Positions 37,701 to 48,230 of a stretch of 64,000 nucleotides of DNA are shown piece by piece. The position numbers and the translations under genes are program-made. The DNA is from Mytilus edulis (taxonomy: Eukaryota > Mollusca > Bivalvia > Mytilida > Mytilidae), in contig NC_092349.1 of assembly GCF_963676685.1 (NCBI RefSeq), positions 60,247,431 to 60,311,430 of the forward strand, read 5' to 3'. Position 1 is the first letter of the stretch. The number at the start of each line of letters is the position of its first letter. The notes below the pieces were generated by a model. It worked only from the letters and a program-made list of their open reading frames with translations. It was not told the origin of the DNA and searched no databases.

Positions 37701-40700
37701 TTTACATTTAAACTCTTGTATCTTTGTATCTGTGAATATATTGAATTAGAATTTTATATTAGTTGTTCGTGAGTTAAACATGTTAACACTTTCCAATTTT
37801 GCACATTTGTATTAGGTTGCATTAGAGATTCTCCAAAATCAAAGTTCTGAATAATTTTATCTGGTATCGGTCTGTTGTCTTATGATGATAATTTTAACGA
37901 TTCATCTACACTAATAATAGTAACTTGTTTAATTTTCCATTTGATAGATTAGAGCTACTATCAGTGAACCTCCAGCGTACTGTGGACTCATTAAACGAAG
38001 ACATAGATACTTTAGAGAATGATCTGTTTTCCACCAGAGAATTTTCATCAGAACAAGCCTCCCAACTTGTCAAACTAGATGAAGATTTATCCCTGGCTAA
38101 CCAAGAACTGAGTCATACCAGGCTGGAAAATATGGAATTTAGAGTAAGTATTTGACTATTTCCTGCCTGTAGTGTATTTTAAGGTAAATTAAGTAATTGA
38201 AATATGGATATAGATACTGAAGTTAGGGTTCAACTTATGAAAATATGGAGATGTGGTTTAATTTGGCAATGAGAAAACTTTCCACTCCAAAACAAATGAA
38301 ATGGATGTAAGCAATATCTTCTTCACTGCAATATAAATTCACCTTTGATGACTAGTATAATATTAAAATTACATCACTATATCATGTATATAGAGCATAT
38401 TAGGAATATTGACACAAGTCTTTTAAAATTCCTTCTCTGTGTTTATGATATTGTTTATATTTAGCAGTCCTAATCCTGTTTGACCTAAAGCTGCAAGAGA
38501 CTAGTTATAATAATGATATTCAATAAAAAAGTGTTGCCACCACATAAAAAAGGAAATTTAAGTAAATTGGGAAAACATCAGGAAACTTTGGAAAACATAG
38601 TAAGAATGTAAACATGGATACACAAAATAAATGGATATGACCAAACTTTGATATATTTGTAAATATATTTTCTTTAGGATAGTTTGGCTGTGTTCAGAGG
38701 AAATCAGGACTATTTGCAGTAAGTTTTAGATAAATGTGACATGGTTTATTATGATTCAGTTTATGTAAGATTGGGAGAAATCACTTATCATTGGCTCATT
38801 ATAATAATGTGCTCTTCATGGTGTATGTTTTCATAAGCAATGCAATATTTACTTAATTTTGTCACCTCATTTATATAGTTTTGCTACAGACCAATTTCTT
38901 TGCTATTATAATTTCACAAAAATCAAGACAAAAGGTAGTGGTTACCTCAGGCATAGATAACCTTAGCTGGATTTGGCAAAACTTTTAGGAATTTTGGTCC
39001 ACAATGCTGTTCAACTTCGTACTTTATTTGCCCTTTTTTTAACTTTTTTGGATTCAAGCGTCTACTTTTGTAGATGAAAAGTGCGTCTGGCGTATATATA
39101 CAAAATTTAGTCCTGGTATCTATGATGAGTTTATTCACACACACCTATACTGGAACCTCTAATATTTACACTTATCAGTCACTTCAACTCACTTGTAATA
39201 TATTTCCTTTGATCTTGTTGACTGATGTTATTTTCAATATTGTAATGGTGAATTCTGCAACCAAAAAAACAGACATTATAAAAAGGAGATTCAGTTTGAC
39301 AACCAATGTCAACCTCTGAAGAACAGAGTCCTTACTGGTACTTTGAGAATATGGTGGGGTTCAACAATTTTTTGGTGCCCTACCCATCCTCTTTTTTATG
39401 CCCCACCTACGATAGTAGAGGGGCATTATGTTTTCTGGTCTGTGCCTCCGTTCGTCCGTCCGTCCGTCTGTGCCTCCGTTTGTCCGTCCGGTTAAAGTTT
39501 TTGGTCGAGGTAGTTTTTGATGAAGCTGAAGTCCAATCAACTTGAAACTTAATACACATGTTCCCCATGATATGATCTTTCTAATTTTAATGCCAAATTA
39601 TAGTTTTGACCCCAATTTCATGGTCCACTGAACATAGAAAATGATAGTGCAAAGTTCAGGTTAAAGTTTTTGGTCAAGGTAGTTTTTGATGAAGTTAAAG
39701 TTACATCAACTTGAAACTTAGTACACATGTTCCCTATGATATAATCTTTCTAATCTTAATTCCAAATTAAAGTTTTGACCCCAATTTCACGGTCCACTGA
39801 ACATAGAAAATGATAGTGGGAGTGGGGCATCCGTGTACTATGGACACATTCTTGTTCTAATCTGAGACAATGGTGTTACAGCACAACATGAAAACAAACC
39901 AAAAATCAGTTTGAAAGTGTGACTAGTAAGATTGGCTCTTAGCATAAAAAACAAACTTACCAAAAAAAAACTTTTATGAATGGTAAAGACAGCTACTAGA
40001 GAAAAACAGTTGAGCACTATAAGAGTATAAATTTAATCAAGAGAAAACCATGAAGAGCAGAAAGTTTGACAGTCTTACTTATATCAAAAGTATAAAAAAG
40101 GGGCAATCACGCTACCTACAAAACAAGAAAGCCATACCAGTATAAAACAAACATTTATTTGAACATGTATTACCCTTGAATGACATTGGTATTCAAACAA
40201 CCATCTGTTTAGATGTGTTCAAAATCTGAACAAGTGAATTAAATATTTTCAAGGATTCTAAATTTTGTTATATCATTCATTGGAAGTGGTGTGTTGATAA
40301 ACTATTTTTAAATGAGTTGTCTAGTAAAATCCAAATTCTTATTTAAAAACTCATTCTTGGTTGTCTGTTCAAACCAGAATAGGTTTTCAGGCTGTATGAA
40401 TTTAAGATGTAAACTGTTTACTAAAGAAATCTTATTCTATTTGGTACTTTTGTGTCATTGTAGACAGGGTATTGATCTAGCAGAGAGTGAGCTCCGAAGA
40501 AAGTCCTCTGAACTTGAGACCCGGAAGGCTGAGCTAAGGGAGAGCACTTTCTTATTAGTGGAACTGGAAAACAAAATGGCTAGTTTGTTACAAGGTTTGA
40601 GGAGCAGAGCAGGACTTGATAGATCACATATAAATGTATGATTGATTTTATTTGTTTTAATGATACATAAGCTATGAAGTTGTTCACATAGTATCATATA

Positions 40701-43700
40701 CATTTAATACACTGGAAGAAGAAAAAGAAGTAAAAATATGTCCAAGCAATTTTATTCATATTCCGAGTTTTTAGTATGGTGACAATTACTTATTTAGTGA
40801 AACACTTTAATTTGGAAAAGGCTGACTCGAACTTTTACCTTATATTTGCATAGATATTATTTGGGTCTCAAATCAATACAAATAAAATCAAGAATCTGCT
40901 TAAATTTTGGTAAATTTTAAGTCTTATGTGAAAAAATAAATGAGGTTATGGGGCAAAATATTTTACCTTGTATGGTAAGGAAAAACACCTAAGGAGTCCA
41001 AACATTTGACACAAATTCCGAAACCTCACCTAAGTACATCCTTAAGATCACTGTTTAAAAAAAAAACTGACCTACTAACAAATAAAATTTCCACAATGAC
41101 ATGAAGACATGTACTTGTAAAATAAACAAGATTTTTTTATTTTAGTCAAGTCCACTAACCAGCTGTATGAAACCAAGGTTAAAACCATCAGCTAAGAAGT
41201 CTGCAAGAAAGACACTAACAAACAATATATCAGACTCTTGTCGTAAAACCCAGGATCGGTCATTCTTATCTATGGTCATTAAAGCAGCAGAAGGCCAGAG
41301 TGACAGTGAATACGAATCTTGTAAATCTAGTCCCAGTGACAAATCATCTAGGAGTATCTCACCCTACATAGAGGGTGTCACTCCATTTGATGAAATGTCC
41401 ACTATTTGTGAAAAACTGAAAGACAGAGACTCCATTGAGGAAAGTCCTAGCGCCCAGAGTAGGGATAGGTTAGGTTTTTCTAGGAGAAATAGTGCCTTTG
41501 CCCCAGTAAGAACTGGGAAAAGTGTAATCAAATCGAAGCCTGGACCATTAGATTCTACGATGAAGAATATCAGTGTTATGTCACAGTCACAGTTAGAGGA
41601 TACTAACCTAAGGTTGGCTGAACAGATAGAATGTATTGGTGAAACATTTAGTGAAATTATTAGATGTGCTAGTATCATAGAAAAGGCTTCAAGGCTTTCT
41701 ATCGATGATTTACAATTAGAAAAGTAAGTTTAACTTTTACATGTGTTTTACCATATTTATGAGAAAAATTTAATGTTTGTCTCAAAGCTAATTTCTTATA
41801 TAACACTGTTTACTTTACCATTATTTTTTTTTATTGTAAATGGTATACTAAAGATAAAATGATATAAAATTGAAGGTTATACACAAATAAGGAGACGTGA
41901 TCTGATGTCCAATGAGATAATTTTCCACCAAAGATCAAGGATAGGGATGTGATACTAAAGGTTACTATATTGTCTTAGATAATTTAACAATGAGCAAAAC
42001 CTACACACTATAGTATGGTATTATGACTAGGGGTAGTGAAAATATTTTTTTACTCTCTTTTATGCTTTTCTCTTTCTTATTGTACATTTTCTTTGTAATT
42101 TACAGTAAAGAATTGTGTGAACAATTAGATATATGCCAAACATCAGAACAGAGAACAAAAGAAGAATTGTCCTTGAAGAAAACTCATCTTACTGAAGCAG
42201 AGGCAAACATTTCCACACTGACAGAAAACATTACAAGTCTGTCTGACAAGATAGGATTCTATGTAAAGCAGGAGGCAGAAATTAGTGTAGGTGTTAGCCT
42301 AATATTTATTTTATTATGGCTGTTCCATAAAAATAACCTGTTCCCCCCGCCCCAGGGAAGTCATTTTTAAAATTTTATGTGGGTGGTTGTACTGGGGTTA
42401 TTTGAAAAACCAAAATGCAAAGGGAGTGGTGCTCTAATTTATTTTTATTTCTGTGGGTGGTGTGGGTAGAAAAAAATGTGGTCCCTTGGGGACATGGCTA
42501 TTTCTGGAATAGCCATAAGAGGTTATACAATCAAAAAAGAAGTAATACACATTCTTGATTTGATCTCTTAAGGTGGCTCCTGGGTACAAAAATTTCAGCA
42601 AAAAATTAAACCTTTTTTTCATAACAAATTTTCTTTATTACACTGTTAGTTATTACTTTATGATATGGTACAAAATCAACCCAAAAAATCGATTCGGTTT
42701 GGCCCCAGATGACTTTTAAAATGTATATATCATCGAAAAGCTCCAAATTATCTCCCTTTGGTGAAAAAAATGCCAATTTTTGGCATTAAATTTAAAATAT
42801 CTTTTTTAACTCATCGGTGACCTATATTTTTTATTATTGTTTTCAAATTAGCTGTACATAAACTAAATAATTGTAAAATTTAAGCGATTTCTGTAATTAG
42901 GTTATTTTTTTATTTCGATATTACCTCTATTTCTCCTATTAGTTCAACAGAAAAAAGAGACATTAACAAAAATGTCTGCTTTTTCTGGAGGCAGATTGTG
43001 AGCTTAAATGAACAGTGACCCCATTTTCTTATTTCATTTTTCTGTTAAGTATATGATAAAGTTCATTTATAAAAAAATATAGCGAAATCCTATATTAGAA
43101 AAAAAAATTGATTTATACACAGGAGCCCCCTTAAACTACTTTTTATTCGTCAAAGAGTTCTTTTTTCATATGTTTGATGAGCCTCAGTCATACTTTGTGT
43201 AAACAGAATATTACAACTTTCTCAAAATATTAGTCAAACTGATATTTTAGGCTTCATTCAGTTCAAAGTCCAATTTAATTTCTCCATCCATTTCATTATT
43301 TCATTTCTTTGATAAAATTACCATGTTAAACTAAAAAGGAAACATCATATTGTATGTATATGAATTTCAATTTTGACTAATTTTGGTCAAACATTAAAAT
43401 AAATATTTATATATATTTTATAGTATTTGAAATCCCACCTTTCCAATGCAAAGTCACAGATTGAACAGCTAGAGGCAGAAAAACAGATCTTATCTGGTCA
43501 GTTGAAGGCCGTACTGGCAGGTGTGACAGGAGAACCAACTTGCAACTTTGCTAAATATCACAATGATATTACTACTCTTAAACTGAAGGTAAACATAAAT
43601 AATAAGTAGCTAAATACCTTAACCATGTAACTACACATAAACTGGAAGTCAACAAATAAATCAAGTCGCTACTGTTGTGTTTAGGATGAATATGTTGGGT

Positions 43701-46700
43701 TTTATTTGTGGATTGAGGAAAACTTGCATTTTCTTGGATATTAAAATGATTTCATGGTCTTGCCCAATTTTGCATACATGCCTTTAGAAAATGTGTCATT
43801 TGTTGTACATGTAATTTTCGTGGTTCACCTGTACCCACAAAATCCACGAAGATTGGTATCCAACGAATTATAATGAATTCACAGTAGATTCCAGCACTAC
43901 AACAAGTGTGTTACAATATTTTTCCGCTGGAGACAGTTATTTTTTTAACATTTAAAGCGTGAGGCTTGCCAAACTATTTAAATGATTAAAAATAACTAAA
44001 TTGAGAGTGGAAAAATATTTCTATATACACAAGTTAAACTGGTGGAATGGGTTTCTCTAATGACTTTTATCCTCCCCTTTCAAAGATTTTCAGAAAGTTG
44101 TGTTCTTTATATGTGACCATCAGTCATGTTCGCCTTTTTTTATGACATCACAATAGGAAAATTCAGAGGAAACCAAGAAAATCTGATATCATATAATTAA
44201 ATTTGGAACGATCAATTGCCGAAAACAGATATTTCACAACTAAAGAAAATATTTTTCTCACATCAAGTAAATGTCAAAATTTGCAAAAGTTAAAAGCATA
44301 AAAATTTAACGATTGTAATTAGTAATTCTTTTTTGGGTATGAGCAGTAGACAATTATATATGGTTTATATAAATGGAAAAGATAATCTTTTGCATTGAAA
44401 TGGAAATAAAAGTATTGTATTTGAACACTTTTGCCAAAAAAGCAAATAAGGTTTTGGTATATGATTGTCAAACTATCCATCAAAGACAAAATAAATAGAC
44501 AGAAGATTAATGTCCATCTGGGTTTAAAAAAAATCAACACAAAAACAACTACAAGTAAAAACCTGATATAAGAATTCAGTCATTTTTTGGAATTGATATT
44601 TTCAAACATATATTCTTAAGGTGGTACCCAACACTTTCACTATAATTAATTTGGCTCGTTTAATTTTCATAAAATTTTGTCAAAATATTTACTTTGACCC
44701 TTTAACAAAAATATAAAAATTTAAAAAATTTTGAACCAACCATTTTGTCAGAAAAATTATACTGGTTATATAGCAGTTTGACAAACACCAATTTTGATCA
44801 TTGAGAAGCTTAATATTCCCTTTACAACACAACGTATTTAAACGTTAAGCTGACTTTACAGAGTTATCTCCCTGTAGTGTTAGGTACCACCTTAACTGCT
44901 TTAGAAATACAAAGCAATAATAACTATTAAATGAAGATGAAAATTATATTTAATTTATTTCAGATTCAGAAATTAAAAGAAAAGGTGAAACAAGGGGAAG
45001 AATACCATGAAACTTTAGCTATAAAGGCTTCTAAGAGGGTAAGCTGAAACAGAAAATATCATGCATCTGCTTTGAAGTAGAAATGTATTGAATGTATTTT
45101 CTACAATCAAAAGTGACAATTAAAATTGTGAATTAAATGGGGAATATGTCAAAGAGACAACCTGACCAAAGAGTTATACATTTAGTGGGAGGTGTATACT
45201 TCCATGACATTGTCTGTCTATTCATACTTTTGACTTTTTGTCACATATTTCTCAGCTTTTTAACTCACCTGGCCCAAAGGACCAGGTGAGCTTTTCTCAT
45301 CACTTGGCATCCGGAGTCGGCTTCGTTAACTTTTACAAAAATCTTCTCCCCTGAAACTACTGGTCCAAATTTAACCGAACCACAATCATCATTCGGGTAT
45401 TTAGTTTAAAAGATGTGTCCAGTGACCTGGACAACTAACCAAGATGGCTGCCATAGCTAAAAATAGTACATAGGGGTAAAATGCAGTTTTTGGCTCATAT
45501 CTCTGAAACCAAAGCATTTAGAGCAAATCTGAAATGGTGTAAAACTGTTTATTAGGTCAAATTCTATCTGCCCTGAAATTTTCTGACCAATCAGGCAACA
45601 CGTTGTATGGTTGCTACCCCTGAATTGGTTATTTTAAGAAAATTTTGCAGCTTTTGGTTATTATCTTGACTATTATTATAGATAGAGGTAAACTGTAAAC
45701 AGCAATAATGTACAGCAAAATAAGATCTACAAATAAGTCAACATGATCAAAATGGTTGCCGTTTATCATGTTTATAGTCAATTTTTAAAAATTTTCATAA
45801 ATTTGTGTAAATTTTTGCAAAGTATTTCCCCCTGTTACTACTGGGCCGAGTTCATTATAGAAATATATAATTGTAAGCAGTAAGAATGTTCAGTAAAATA
45901 TCAGTAAGTAAGATCTACAAACACATCACCATCACCAAAACACAATTTTGTCATGAATCCATATGTGTACTTAGTTTAATATGCAAAAAGACCAAGGTGA
46001 GCGACACAGGCTCTTTAGAACCTCTAGTTATATTAAGGAATGATTCAGTATTTGGTCTACATCTGAATTTTCAGCTTAACAAACCTTCACTACCATTGAT
46101 AGTTTGGATTTTCATTATACCCACTAAACATCCAAATTTTTGTAAATGTCTAATTAGTAATAACATATATGGTATAAAATTGAGAATGGAAATGGGGAAT
46201 GTGACAAACACCAACAGGCAAAAAACAGCCAAAGGCCACCTATTTGTCTTCAACACAATGAGAAAATCCAGCACTAGGAAGCATCCTTTAGCTGGCCCCT
46301 AAACAATTATGTATACTAGTTCAGTGAAAATGGATGTCATACTATTATTAAAACTTCAAACACACAAAATGAACTATAACAAAAAAAACATTCAAGACTA
46401 ACTGAGGCCAGGGGCTTCAGACTTGGGACAGGCACACAAATGTGGCAGGGTTAAACTTGTTTAGTGAGATCTCAACCCTCCCCCTATACTTTTAGCCAAT
46501 GTAAAAAAAAAATAATCAAAGCAATACACAGTTTAAAAGAAGTTTGAGCCCGATTTCAGAATAGGTAACAAAAGAAAATAGGCAAAATTACAATGATATA
46601 TAAATAGGAACACCTTGCAAATTTTGTTATTAATAATAAAATTTATATGTTTTTAGATAAAAACTTTAGATGAAAATTGGAAGAAAGCTGAAGAGGAAGT

Positions 46701-47442
46701 GTACAAGTTTGATCAGTTAGTGGATACAATCAGGGAGGTAAGTCAAAAGAGGAAATGTACAAGTTTTATCAGTTAGTGGATACAATCAGGGAGGTAAGTA
46801 AACATAGGAAGTGTACAAATTTGATCAGTTAGTGGATACAATCAGAGAGTTAAGTAAACATAGGAAGTGTACATGTTTGGTCAGTTAGTGGATACAATCA
46901 GGGAGGTAAATAAACATAGGAAGTGTACAAGTTTGATAAGCCAGTGGATACATTAAAGGAGGAAAGTCAAAATAGGAAGTGTACAAGTTTGATCAGTTAG
47001 TGGATATAATCAGGGAGGTAAGTCGAAATTGGAAATGTTACACGTTTGATCATTTAGTGGATACAATCAGGGAGGTAAGTCAGAATATAAAGTGTATGAG
47101 ATTGAGGGTTAATTGACTTGAAAGACTCATATTTTGTTTTCAAGAATGTAAGTATAATGTATAGAACATTGATTCATGTGTTTTATAGGTCATTCAATTT
47201 TATTTCTTGTGGTTAATATTTTTAAGAAATTAAGAGTAGTCTTTTAACAATTTCTCAATACTTCATTAAAATTGTGAAAATGAAGCAATTTTTATGTTTT
47301 TATTTTCCAGACTTTAATAAACTCAGGATTGATACCAAAACACAAGGAACCATTAGCACGTATTATTAGAATGATTGATGGATTTGAAAGTGTGCAACCA
47401 AAACCAGGTCCATTGAAGCCAGTAAAGACAGCTCTATGGTAG
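22722..47442 (+). CDS. SPAG5: SPAG5/astrin-like mitotic spindle and kinetochore coiled-coil protein, 22 coding exons
   Basis: Coding exons: 22722-22763 (exon from 22671), 23321-23481, 24033-24141, 24719-25615, 26000-26244, 28266-28491, 29549-29758, 30694-30837, 32125-32217, 32808-32942, 33430-33523, 33905-34052, 37005-37067, 37948-38143, 38678-38718, 40464-40635, 41146-41723, 42106-42286, 43424-43588, 44964-45038, 46657-46737 and 47311-47442 (TAG). All introns are GT-AG and all phases agree, giving 1395 codons; human astrin has 1193 residues. The start ATG has A at -3 and G at +4. The N-terminal third is low-complexity and rich in SP/TP sites; the first residues include RTPLRTPLHD, like the human RTPLREL. 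From exon 6 the protein is mostly coiled coil, interrupted by a Ser-rich linker in the 578-nt exon that holds QDRSFLSMVIKAA, like the human DRTFLGSIL. The C-terminus (LDENWKKAEEEVYKFDQLVD, then an IRETL segment) matches the human LEENLRRSDKELEKLDDIV end. The gene assembly is very secure; the SPAG5 name rests on remembered alignment, not a search. Confidence 0.8.
23617..23835 (+). repeat. Interspersed repeat (ACGGCCTTCAACAATGAGCA family), SPAG5 intron
   Basis: Shares GATGTGGT/GGTGTGGT, GAAATTAACA and ACGGCCTTCAACAATGAGCA with 60505-60675. Probably a subfamily of the GAGACAACTC repeat. Confidence 0.6.
26345..27646. mobile_element. TA-flanked Tc1/mariner- or pogo-like element in a SPAG5 intron
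   Basis: The ends begin CAGTCCATTCCGGTTATTTG (left) and CAGTCGATTCCACTTAATTG (right, reversed). They match at about 20 of the first 24 bases and are flanked by TA on both sides (26343-26344 and 27647-27648). Length is 1302 bp. Repeated 'GCAATTAACCG' motifs lie near the right end. Only short open frames are present and no transposase was recognised, so it is non-autonomous or decayed. Confidence 0.75.
28647..28748. repeat. Foldback element in a SPAG5 intron
   Basis: GGAATAACTACTGTAGTTGA at the left returns reversed at the right with one extra base. Inner arms with GTTGCCACCGTCAA / TTTGACGGTCGC also pair. It resembles a small foldback MITE. Confidence 0.7.
31500..31870 (+). repeat. Diverged interspersed repeat, SPAG5 intron copy A
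   Basis: Matches 43893-44215 with many substitutions. Landmarks are GTGTTCTTTGTACGTGATGT / GTGTTCTTTATATGTGACCA, ATGA(T/C)(G/A)TCACAATAGGAA and AAGAAAATCTGAT. Confidence 0.6.
33050..33180 (+). repeat. Interspersed repeat (AATGAGACAACTCTCCATCC family), SPAG5 intron
   Basis: Shortened copy of the family at 15725-15880 and 59822-59985. Confidence 0.6.
34066..34175 (+). repeat. GGGCATTATG...GGACACATTC repeat, internally deleted copy
   Basis: Keeps only the two ends of the family seen in full at 39398-39855. It starts 14 bases after the SPAG5 exon ending at 34052. Confidence 0.6.
34413..34838. mobile_element. 426-bp MITE with 8-bp target duplication and internal repeats
   Basis: Flanked by GACCAAAT on both sides (34405-34412 and 34839-34846). 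Ends are CCCGGGGGGTTACT and its reverse complement. An 8-bp duplication points to a hAT-type transposase. The interior is a degenerate tandem array of roughly 40-bp units around 'TTAGAACAGGGT...CTTTTTCATG'. Lies in the SPAG5 intron after the exon ending at 34052. Confidence 0.85.
34881..36795. mobile_element. Possible 1.9-kb element with inverted ends
   Basis: The left part (ATAAGGCCTAAAATAAAATT then TTTGTTTGGCATTGCCG) returns reversed at 36735-36795 (CGGCAATGCCAAACAAA... ending GGCCTAA). The interior has two SINEs and no recognisable transposase. It could also be two separate elements in opposite orientation. Confidence 0.45.
36062..36600 (+). mobile_element. Two tandem SINE copies in a SPAG5 intron
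   Basis: The first (36062-36300) has a B-box-like GGTTTGAGCCC. The second (36326-36600) starts with GGAGCCGTAGTGGTTGAGCC. Both end with a shared AACTGACTG...GAAATTA(C/T)CCATATG(G/A)TGTAGAA segment. Confidence 0.55.
37131..37436 (+). repeat. GGGCATTATG...GGACACATTC repeat, SPAG5 intron
   Basis: Starts with TATGCTCCCATTTATGGGCA, continues through a GTCCGTTTGTCC-rich stretch, and ends with TACTATGGACACATTCTTGT. Confidence 0.7.
39056..39135 (+). repeat. GCGTCTGG-type repeat fragment
   Basis: Shares TTTTGTAGA(C/T)GAAA, GCGTCTGG and AGTATCTATGATGAGTT-like text with 792-880. Confidence 0.6.
39398..39855 (+). repeat. GGGCATTATG...GGACACATTC repeat, longest copy
   Basis: Starts TATGCCCCACCTACGATAGT, has a CGTCCGTCCGTC run, and two internal copies of a 'GGTAGTTTTTGATGAAG' module of about 160 bp. 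It ends GGACACATTCTTGTTC. The overlapping open frame is repeat-derived. Confidence 0.75.
42572..43130. mobile_element. 559-bp MITE with TTAA target duplication
   Basis: TTAA at 42568-42571 and 43131-43134. Ends are GGTGGCTCCTGGGTA and, reversed, GGGGGCTCCTGTGTA. TTAA duplications are typical of piggyBac and Kolobok elements. Lies in a SPAG5 intron. Confidence 0.7.
43893..44215 (+). repeat. Diverged interspersed repeat, SPAG5 intron copy B
   Basis: Second copy of the family at 31500-31870, same orientation, in another intron of the same gene. Confidence 0.6.
44620..44891. mobile_element. 272-bp MITE with TTAA target duplication
   Basis: TTAA at 44616-44619 and 44892-44895. Ends are GGTGGTACCCAACACT and, reversed, GGTGGTACCTAACACT. 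Lies in the SPAG5 intron before the exon at 44964. Confidence 0.8.
45270..46025 (+). repeat. CCAGGTGAGC...CTCTAG(A)T repeat, long copy
   Basis: Starts near GGACCAGGTGAGCTTTTCTC and ends GTGAGCGACACAGGCTCTTT. Shares internal text (CCTCTGAAACTACTGG, AAGATGGCTGCCAT, GCATTTAGAGCAAATCTGA) with 51930-52665. Confidence 0.65.
46175..46480 (+). repeat. Interspersed repeat (GACACATTCCCCATTTCC family), copy 2
   Basis: Matches 60990-61275 in the same orientation and 6820-7120 reversed; lies in a SPAG5 intron. Short open frames here are repeat-derived. Confidence 0.6.
46694..47086 (+). repeat. 56-bp tandem array copied from a SPAG5 exon end and its splice donor
   Basis: Seven units of 56 bp (the last 57). 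The first is the genuine end of the exon 46657-46737 plus GTAAGT. The others lie in the intron and keep TTAGTGGATACAATCAGGGA, most followed by GGTAAGT. Confidence 0.9.
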
Positions 47443-48066
47443 TTTACTGGAGTCATCTAAAGACCTTGGAAAGCCAATAACAATATATACCTCAGATCAT
47501 CATCATTTAAATTTACTACATCATTATAGCTTTTGTAATATAGAAAAGCTTTCAGTATGATTAAGGTGAAAGTACTTATTTGATAGTTACATGAAATTGA
47601 AGGACCTAATTTTTCTTGGTTAGAATTATTTTCTGACACTAAACAAACATTCAGAAATTAGAAATTTTATATTTTTAGTAATTTTAAAATGTAAATTTGC
47701 AAAGGGTCTGTTATGTTGATATAATTTTAAATGACTTTTTAATCTCTGAAATTTCATGAGTGCGTCACTTGTAATACTAAAACCATCAATTGGTTGGGTT
47801 GTTGTCTCTTTGACACATTCCCCAATTTCCTTTCTTAATTTTATTCCTTTATTATGTAATAATTACATTAGATGTATGTTTCATTATAATATTTTATTCT
47901 GATTGGCTAACTGCACATCACGTGTTATTCCGTAAGCAGTTGCATTGCTCAATACAACTTTTCTCTCATGATAACACATGCTCCAACAATAAAGTGCACA
48001 GGTGAATTAAATAATGAAATATATAAAATTCGTGTTTTCATGATCATAGCTAAAAAATGTAATTAT

Positions 48067-48230
48067 AAGTATTGAATGCTTCTTTTTGTAACTTTATAGG
48101 GTTGTAAAAGCGTTGACCGTGCGTACATTTTTAGAATGAAGCGCTTCTGCGCTTCATACAAAATGTATTTCGGTCAACGCTTTTACTGTTTACACCCCAA
48201 TAAATTTACAAAAAGAAGCATTCAATTCTT
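48067..48230. repeat. Large imperfect foldback (164 bp)
   Basis: The outer arm AAGTATTGAATGCTTCTTTT returns reversed at 48211-48230. Inner arms with AAAAGCGTTGACCG / CGGTCAACGCTTTTA and GAAGCGC / GCGCTTC also pair. This is a foldback MITE in the SPAG5 3' region; if transcribed in the 3' UTR it would form a long hairpin. Confidence 0.75.

Noticed and set aside
39306..39545. Short frame rich in SVRPSVRL
   Set aside because: Translation of the GTCCGTCC-rich part of an interspersed repeat; the similar frames at 58351-58638 and 61728-61937 are the same, apart from their real VMP1 exon parts.
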